Assembly (NCBI RefSeq): GCF_023065955.2
Contig: NW_026622986.1
Span: 16,269,848 to 16,333,847, forward strand
Length of the DNA: 64,000 bases
Origin: Ursus arctos
Lineage: Eukaryota > Chordata > Mammalia > Carnivora > Ursidae
Direction: 5' to 3'
Shown: positions 57,860 through 64,000 of the stretch, piece by piece
How the letters are laid out: every line of letters starts with the position of its first letter
How positions within the stretch are numbered: position 1 is the first letter of the stretch
Notes under the pieces: generated by a model
What the model was told of the DNA's origin: nothing
The model's database searches: none
What the model saw: only the letters and a program-made list of their open reading frames with translations
Made by a program: the position numbers and the translations under genes

Positions 57860-58670
57860 ATGGTGATGAATTAACTTTACTCAAAGAGAGGTTTGGCCTT
57901 TGTCCCTGCTCCTGGGAGTTAATCTTTGTACCCTTGGAATTTCCCGAAGAATTCCGATAAAAATGTGTTACTATTCACAATAGGCCCTCAGACCACACCT
58001 AATAGTTTCTGTTAATTAGATGACTCATGGTGGGCACCTGAGAGGCTATGCAAAGAGATAACTCAGTATAGGGGCCCTGCCTACACCAATAGTTTTAAAG
58101 TGAGCACTAACCATACTTTAAAGACTTTGAGCCACATTATTACCAATCTTACCTCCCAGGAGGTAATCATAATGTGAGCCATGTTCAATAGTCATGCCTG
58201 CTTAATGAAACCTCAGTAAAATCTCGACACCAAAGCTCAGGTGAACTTGTTAGTTGACCACACTCCATGTGTGTACTGCCACACATAGACAACCGGGAGA
58301 GCAATGCATCATTGAGGACATGGAAGCTTCAAGTTTGGAGCCTTCTCAGCCCCAGATTCTGCCCTATGCGTCTCTTCCTTTGGCTGGGTCTGATTTGTAT
58401 CTTTTGCTACAAGAAAATTGTAATCATATATATAGTACTTTCCCGAGTTCTCTGAGTCATCCTATCAAATGATCAAGCCAAAGGAAGTCTGTGAATTTGT
58501 GCCCAATTAGCCTGATGAAGGGTGGCCCTGGGAACCCTCAAACTTATGGGTTGTGTCAGAAGTCTTGGGCAGACCTGGCAGTTTAGAGGACTGTGCCTTC
58601 ACCCAAAGTTGAAGTAGAGATTTAAGATATGCAGGGGCTAGATTTAGTGGCTGATTGGAATTTGGCCTAC
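57860..58670 (+). repeat. Endogenous retrovirus LTR-like element
   Basis: Phrases that recur in mammalian LTRs: GAGAGGTTTGGCCTTTGTCC, TAATCATAATGTGAGCC, CACCAAAGCTCAGGTGAAC, a 'CCCTATGCGTCTCTTCCTTTGGCTGG' region, and CTTTCCCGAGTTCTCTGAGTC with GGGAACCCTCAAACTTATGG. The order resembles U3-R-U5 in sense, but I cannot name the family with confidence. No internal retroviral gene is attached, so it looks like a solo LTR. Confidence 0.6.
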
Positions 58671-58789
58671 CGAGGTGGGAGGTTGACGTGGATGACTTGA
58701 ACCACTTAGATGCCTATATCCCAGTTCTTTATCTCCCTAGTGCCTCTGTTATGTGATTTCCTTCCAGTTCTAGTGAGACTGATGAGTGA

Positions 58790-59690
58790 CTTTTCTTTCA
58801 TTCATCCATTCAACAAACATTGGGTGTCTATTGTATACCCGACAATGTACTAACACTGGGCACTTCTTGTCTCATGACCCCCAGTGAGAAGAGAGATATA
58901 GAACAATTACCCATTCAAATAGTGAGAACATGGAACAGTAGGCCCCGAGCTAGTCTTAGGAGTCTAGAGTCTTCCTAGAAGGAGAAGAGCATTTTAAGCA
59001 GAGCAACTAGTGCATGCAAAGTCCAAGGCAAGAAGAAGTAGATCACACTGGAAGAAACTAGAAGAGGCCACCATGGCTGGGCAGCAGAAAGCGAGGTGAG
59101 CGGAGATGGGAGAGGGAAAATTTACCTGCTCATGCAGAGCCCAGTGCATGGTATTAAAGATTTTGGAGTTTATTCTTAGAGAAGCAGGAAGCAAGACTTT
59201 GAAGGGTTTTAAGCAGTGACAATTACATTTGTGCATTTAATAGTTACTTGACATGCATGGAGAGACCCTATGCCCACTCCAGGGATATGACTGGTATTAG
59301 ATAACTGTTTCAAGGTGATGATAGTACAGTTAGGAGTGGTGGAAGCAAGTAGATAGATTTAAGATAATGCAGGAGCTGATTCAATAGGATTTGGTGATTG
59401 ACTGGAAGTTGGAGCACCAATGCAGAAGATCATGGATGACTCCCAGGTGTCAGACTCAGGCAACTAGGGACATGGTGGTGCCATTCACTGAGGCAGAGAC
59501 TACTGCAAGAGGACTGGTCAGGGAAACACCCCAAGCTCCATTGAACGTGCTGAATTTGATGTACCTAGAAACCATGTGCTTGGAGACGTCTACTATGAAG
59601 CTCCATTTATGGGTCTGGAGCTCAGAGGAAAGGTCTATGCTGTATATATAGATCTGCTGGTGTGTAGGAGGAACCTGAATTCATGACGGT
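58790..59690 (+). repeat. Old interspersed repeat, family unassigned
   Basis: Familiar but unplaced mammalian repeat phrases: GCAAAGTCCAAGGCAAGAAG, GGTATTAAAGATTTTGGAGT, TGAAGGGTTTTAAGCAGTGAC, ATCATGGATGACTCCCAGGTG and GGGTCTGGAGCTCAGAGGAAAGG. The frames 59391-59651 and 58994-59236 are inside it and are not genes. Confidence 0.6.
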
Positions 59691-60059
59691 GATAAACTTA
59701 CCTAAGAGAATGTGCACAAAGAGAAACTCTAGTACAACTTTAGTTATCTGCTCTGCGCAAACACATCAACCCTTGAGACCTTTATCAGGGAGTAAAGACT
59801 AGGTTGGGGCAGAAGATAGGGGGAAGAGCCAGAGAAAGTAAATACATGTGGTCACCATCTTTCCCTCCTTTTCCACCTTCTTCCTCAAGCAGGAAGTTAG
59901 GGAGGGCTGTAATGGAAATGGGTAGGTTTTAGGCATTGTCTGGGGGTTATCTGGAGATCAAACTCCTGCTGCTGTAGAAAACTGCCTTCCCAGAGCTAGA
60001 TCTATGCTCCCTTTGCTAAAAAACAAGCAGTAACTACATAACTAGCACTGACTTTTCTG

Positions 60060-60205
60060 TGAGGCAATAGAAGTGTTAATTAACTAGATGGGGGGAATCC
60101 TGTCACACTTTGTACTATTTCAAATCATCACATTGTACATTTTAAATATCTTATGGTGTTATATTAAGTTAAGCCTCAATAAAGCTGAAAAAAATAATAA
60201 CTTCA
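60060..60205 (+). repeat. L1 3' UTR end
   Basis: CAAATCATCACATTGTACATTTTAAAT and CCTCAATAAAGCTGAAAAAAATAATAA form the end of an old L1, sense. It stops where a SINE is inserted. Confidence 0.85.
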
Positions 60206-60211
60206 AATAAC

Positions 60212-60414
60212 TTTTTTTTTTAAGGATTTTATTTATTTATTTGACACAGAGAGAGACAGCCAGCGAGAGAGGGAACACAAGCAGGGGAGTGGGAGAGGAA
60301 GAAGCAGGCTTCCCAGCGGAACAGGAAGCCCGATGTGGGGCTTGATCTCAGGACCCTGGGATCACGCCCTGAGCCAAAGGCAGACACTTAACAACTAAGC
60401 CACCCAGGTGCCCC
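60212..60414 (-). mobile_element. Carnivore SINEC
   Basis: T tail, AGGATTTTATTTATTTATTT, GAGACAGCCAGCGAGAGAGG and CCACCCAGGTGCCCC. AATAACTTTTT lies on both sides. Confidence 0.96.
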
Positions 60415-60518
60415 TTGAATAACTTTTTTGCTTTGTGTTTTCTTTTTTAGGGAACAGGAGGATCTGTTTTGCATGTAAATATTCAGATTCTACTAACTTT
60501 TTCATTCTTGACTGTTCT

Positions 60519-60639
60519 TTTTTTTAAAAAAAGATTTTATTTTTAAGTAATCTCTACGCCTAACACGGGGCTTGAATCTACACTCTCAAGATCCATCAAA
60601 AGTCTCACGCGCCACCAACTGAGTCATCCAGGCACCCCT
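60519..60639 (-). mobile_element. Short-form carnivore SINE
   Basis: AAGATTTTATTTTTAAGTAATC, CTAACACGGGGCTTGAATC and GAGTCATCCAGGCACCCC. 16-bp duplication CATTCTTGACTGTTCT / CATTCTTGAATGTTCT (60503 and 60640) with one mismatch. Confidence 0.95.
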
Positions 60640-60659
60640 CATTCTTGAATGTTCTAATG

Positions 60660-62235
60660 CTATTATTCAAAGAGTCTCCTGGAGATACTCGATCAGAAGT
60701 CTTGTGGGCAATGAGACCTTTAACCCACGGGTCGTGCACTGCTGCCAGCCCATTTCCCAGGCCCGAGACTCCATGATGATACAGCTTTTCATCCCATTCA
60801 GATACACCAGGGTTAAATCATATTCTACGACACAGACCAAGTGATATAACATGAAACTCTCAGCCTCATTTCCTCCACACCAATATTATAAAATGATTTC
60901 AGTCTCTTCAGAAGAAGGCCTGACAAAATAGTCACTAAGCTATGGAAAGACTGGGTTTTAGCCAATATCATTTTCTGCCTTTAACCACTTAAATAGCTAT
61001 GTGGCCGTCCAGCTCTCATGATGACCTTCATTTGTCAGGTGCTTGAAAATAGCGCAGACACTTTTTCCTCCAAAGAAAGGCACCCTCCTGGGAAGGATGA
61101 GCCAGAAAGGGAGAGAAGGAGAGAGAAAGAGCCATCAAGCTCACAGCGGGAGCAAGACGTCCTATTTCCTGGGAGAGCCATTTTGATTTGTGCGTTGATG
61201 AGGCTGCTGTCTGCCTAGGAATGCCCTGTAAGACCACTGCTCTCCCCTGGCAGGCACAGGATCCTAAAGGAGCAGGCGAGATGGGTGATTTCCTCTCTAG
61301 CTTGGCCATGTTTGTTTCCTTGCATTCACACTTACCCTCACTCTGACCATTTCTGTGCACCTCCCCCACCCCAACCTGGCTCCAGAAAGATTTTACACCT
61401 ATAACCTCCAGGAGAGCCTTCCAAAAATTTTTTTCAGAAAAAAATACATAAAGTGCTGGCTACTTGTACATGAGAAGCTGGCTGCTTCTCATGCTCTTCG
61501 TTATGCAAAATATTTCTAGAGTATATGTTGTACGCCCAGTTCTTCTTCTGCCAAGAGAGAACCTTGCCTGATCAAAAATGTTTATCATCTGTACAATATT
61601 TCATGGAAGTTGATATAACTGAGAACTATTTTCTCTCTCATACCCTACTCTTATATTTAATGACCATGTGAGGAAAGAAAGCTGATTAAGAAGGCATTTG
61701 AATCTAAATCACTCTATATTTGAAACTAAATGAGAGCCAGGACAAATACAGATACGCACAATTTTGTAAGTAGTCAGAGACGTCCTTTGTTCCCAAGCCT
61801 CCTTTCCTAGAGTGATCCCCATGAGAGTTTCTTCATATTTGTGGGGAGGGTCCATAATCCAGGTTAATGGCCATCGATGAAAATGCCGTGAGCACCAAAG
61901 GGCTGGTTTTCAACACATCAGCAATATCTTCTTCTTGGTTATATAAGTAGATCCACTTAGAAAGAGAAGGAGGAGAGCAAGGTCTTGATATTTGTGATAT
62001 TAAAAGAAAATCCAAGGGGATCATGAGGGAACTTCTGTGGTTCTGTTAATATTCCATCTCATGGATTCTAGTTCAACAGCTATGTTTCCATGAAAACTCA
62101 CCCAACTGTACTTATGATCTGTGCATCTCTCTGTTTTATACTTCAAAAGAAGTTCATATTTTTAAAAATCCATTAACATAATTCATCTTCCAAAGCCTGA
62201 TAAGCAGATGACATCCAATCCATGGCGAATCTACC
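60660..62235. other. Intergenic sequence, nothing recognised
   Basis: No gene supported. Frame 61028-61369 (-) has no domain or splice pattern. Confidence 0.5.
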
Positions 62236-62239
62236 CAGA

Positions 62240-62562
62240 GCTATGTTGTCGAATATGGTATCCACTAGCCACATGTGGATATTGACCCCTTGAAATGTGG
62301 CTAGTCCAAACTGACACGTGCTGTAAGGATGATATACACACTAAATTTTAAAGACATGGTATGAAAAACAGGTAAAGTATGTTATTAATAATTTTATATC
62401 AATGATATGTTGAACTCATGTATTTTAGATATATAGGGCTAAAAAATATATATTGTTAAAATTAGTCTCACCTGTTTCTTTTTGCTTGTTATATGGCTAC
62501 TGGGAAATTAGACAGAACATCTGTGGCTCACACTATATTCTCTTGGACAGCATGGCCCTAGT
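62240..62562 (-). repeat. hAT-type nonautonomous DNA transposon
   Basis: Begins with GTATCCACTAGCCACATGTGG, continues CCTTGAAATGTGGCTAGTCC and TATATTGTTAAAATTAGTCTCACCTG, and ends TCTCTTGGACAGCATGG. It resembles MER5-like hAT elements in antisense. The exact subfamily and edges are uncertain. Confidence 0.7.
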
Positions 62563-62835
62563 GTCTCTAACTCTGCCACTAGGCTGAGTGTGAGGTTAAT
62601 TATTGTAAATCCTGGCTTCACACACTCATACCTCATGCCTATACACCAGTTCCCAATGAAAGAGCACAGAATATTTTCCCTTCTGGGAAAAAGAACAATG
62701 ATTTACCTTGATTTGCAAACTTGGGTTAAATATACCCGCATTATACTTGACTTATTTTAATTAACACTCAACCAAATTGTGAATTAATAACAGTGAATGG
62801 TGTAAAATGTTTTAAAGTTAAAAATAGTAAATGTA

Positions 62836-62952
62836 GGGACACCCGGCTGGCTCAGTGGGTAGAGAGTGTGACTCTTGATCACTCTTGATCTTGTGAGTTC
62901 AAGTTCGAGCCCCACGTTGGGTGTAGAGATTATTTAAAAAAAAAAAAAAAAA
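62836..62952 (+). mobile_element. Short-form carnivore SINE with internal duplication
   Basis: GGGACACCCGGCTGGCTCAG head, CGTTGGGTGTAGAGATTATT and poly-A tail. The middle has a tandem duplication of the 10-bp ACTCTTGATC that other copies lack. Confidence 0.93.
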
Positions 62953-62959
62953 GCAAAAG

Positions 62960-64000
62960 TAACACTTCTAAAACAGACAAATCTGGAAAGTCAGAATTCA
63001 GACATCATTAGTCCAGACCACTCTAGCTAGGGAAATAGTACATCCTTTCTCAGGTTAAAAGACGTCCCCTTTGTCTAATATTTCTACTTTCTGCTGGATA
63101 CTTTTTCACAATTGATATTTAAGCTGTAGAAAACATTCCTCCATCAGCGGAATCTGGCACAATGGCAGGCTCTTCAGATAGCAGGGCTGGCATTTTTCAA
63201 ATTCACTCTGGATTTGTTAAGTGGTTTGCAGCTGAGAAGCTAGATGAGCTGACTTTTCACTGTATGAATTCTAAAAATGCTCAGAGGAAAGCATCTTAAG
63301 AATTGCGATATTCTGTGGGCTATGTAATCAGTACATTATCAAAATATATGCATTTTTGATTATTACAGTAATCTAAAAATTGCTAATTATATAAGAGCTT
63401 GCTAACTAAAACATAATTACAGTTAACACATTATTTGATGTGTATTCCTGTTATTGGCAAACTCTGAAACTAGTTACATATTTTTCCTTGAAAATTTGAA
63501 ATCCGTTCCAAAAGTGTTAGACTCAGTCAAAGCTAGAAGCATTTGATTAGGCTTAGGAAAATTACAATCTTCTACCATGACAGTCACTGGGGAAACATCT
63601 ACCAATGGAAGTGTGAGAAAATTGTATACCAGAGGCAAGGGGGAGGGAAAACTCACTGCGATTGCATTCTTCTGTTTGCCGAGGTTCCAATTCCCACTCT
63701 TAAAACTGATTATTCCCTTGCAGAGAGCTCACAGCTAGAACATTTGATATTTTTATATGTAATGCTAACCATTTTTACATTTGATAGCTGCTGGAAAAAT
63801 CAAAGCCTCGGGATCTATAGGACAAACATTCTTTGAAAGCAGCAACACTATCAAACAAATTTCATTTGATACTGCACTTGACTCAAAGATTGCTCTACCT
63901 GTTACTATTAAACAAGGTATTCAGAACAAAAAGAACGTGGGAAATGAGAGGGAGGGAAAAGGAAGAAAAGGCTGTCAAGGGGAGGGAGAAGGAAAGAGAA
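62960..64000. other. Intergenic sequence, nothing seen
   Basis: AT-rich, ending in GGAGGGA/GGAAGA purine-rich sequence (about 63945-64000). No gene recognised. Confidence 0.5.

Noticed and set aside
59391..59651. 86-codon + frame as a gene
   Set aside because: It lies within a familiar old interspersed repeat (58.8-59.7 kb).

Overview
This is a mammalian nuclear DNA window, from a caniform carnivore. The evidence is at least 23 copies of the carnivore tRNA-Lys-derived SINE (SINEC, recognisable by its 'CCTGGGTGGCTCAGT' head, CT-rich body and AATAAATAAA tail) and carnivore L1 3' ends. Several SINEs are the subtype with 'GGTGGCACAGCGGTTAAGC' and 'CTCGCTGGCTGTCTC', which I associate with bears and pinnipeds. 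Assignment to that group is an inference.

The only protein-coding gene I can support is the 5' half of ARMC3 (armadillo repeat containing 3), on the minus strand. Its CpG-island promoter and probable noncoding exon 1 lie near 31.55-31.76 kb. Coding exons 2-6 are at 28270-28318 (start codon 28317-28315), 14588-14705, 6922-7047, 998-1066 and 587-762. They join in phase into one open frame of 537 nt, or 179 residues, covering the basic N-terminus and the first armadillo repeats. The rest of the gene lies beyond position 1. A textbook RFX X-box (GTTGCTAGGCGAC, 31653-31665) sits in the island, which suits a cilium/flagellum-associated gene.

Repeat layout: the introns (1-31.5 kb) hold old antisense L1 blocks (8.4-12.4, 13.5-14.1, 17.4-17.9 and 18.8-20.7 kb), MIR and L2 relics, a MER5A-like DNA transposon, a 5'-inverted L1 (25.1-26.1 kb) and many SINEs, most with visible target-site duplications. 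From 31.8 kb to the end the DNA is intergenic and repeat-rich. It contains L2 (32.3-34.4 kb), L1 pieces (34.7-36.9 and 44.0-46.4 kb), an MLT1-type LTR (49.35-49.85 kb), an old L1/HAL1-like block (50.5-52.4 kb), a comparatively young 5'-truncated L1 with a long ORF2 (52.4-55.15 kb), an LTR-like element (57.86-58.67 kb), an old unassigned repeat (58.8-59.7 kb) and a hAT-type element (62.2-62.6 kb).

I see no operon, CRISPR array, rRNA or canonical tRNA gene and no novel multi-gene system. Most open frames longer than 60 codons are chance frames or lie in L1 and SINE sequence. The observations most worth checking are the ARMC3 promoter X-box, the weak exon 3 splice donor, the twin-primed L1, the long L1 ORF2 with a single stop, and SINE insertions fresh enough to be polymorphic.
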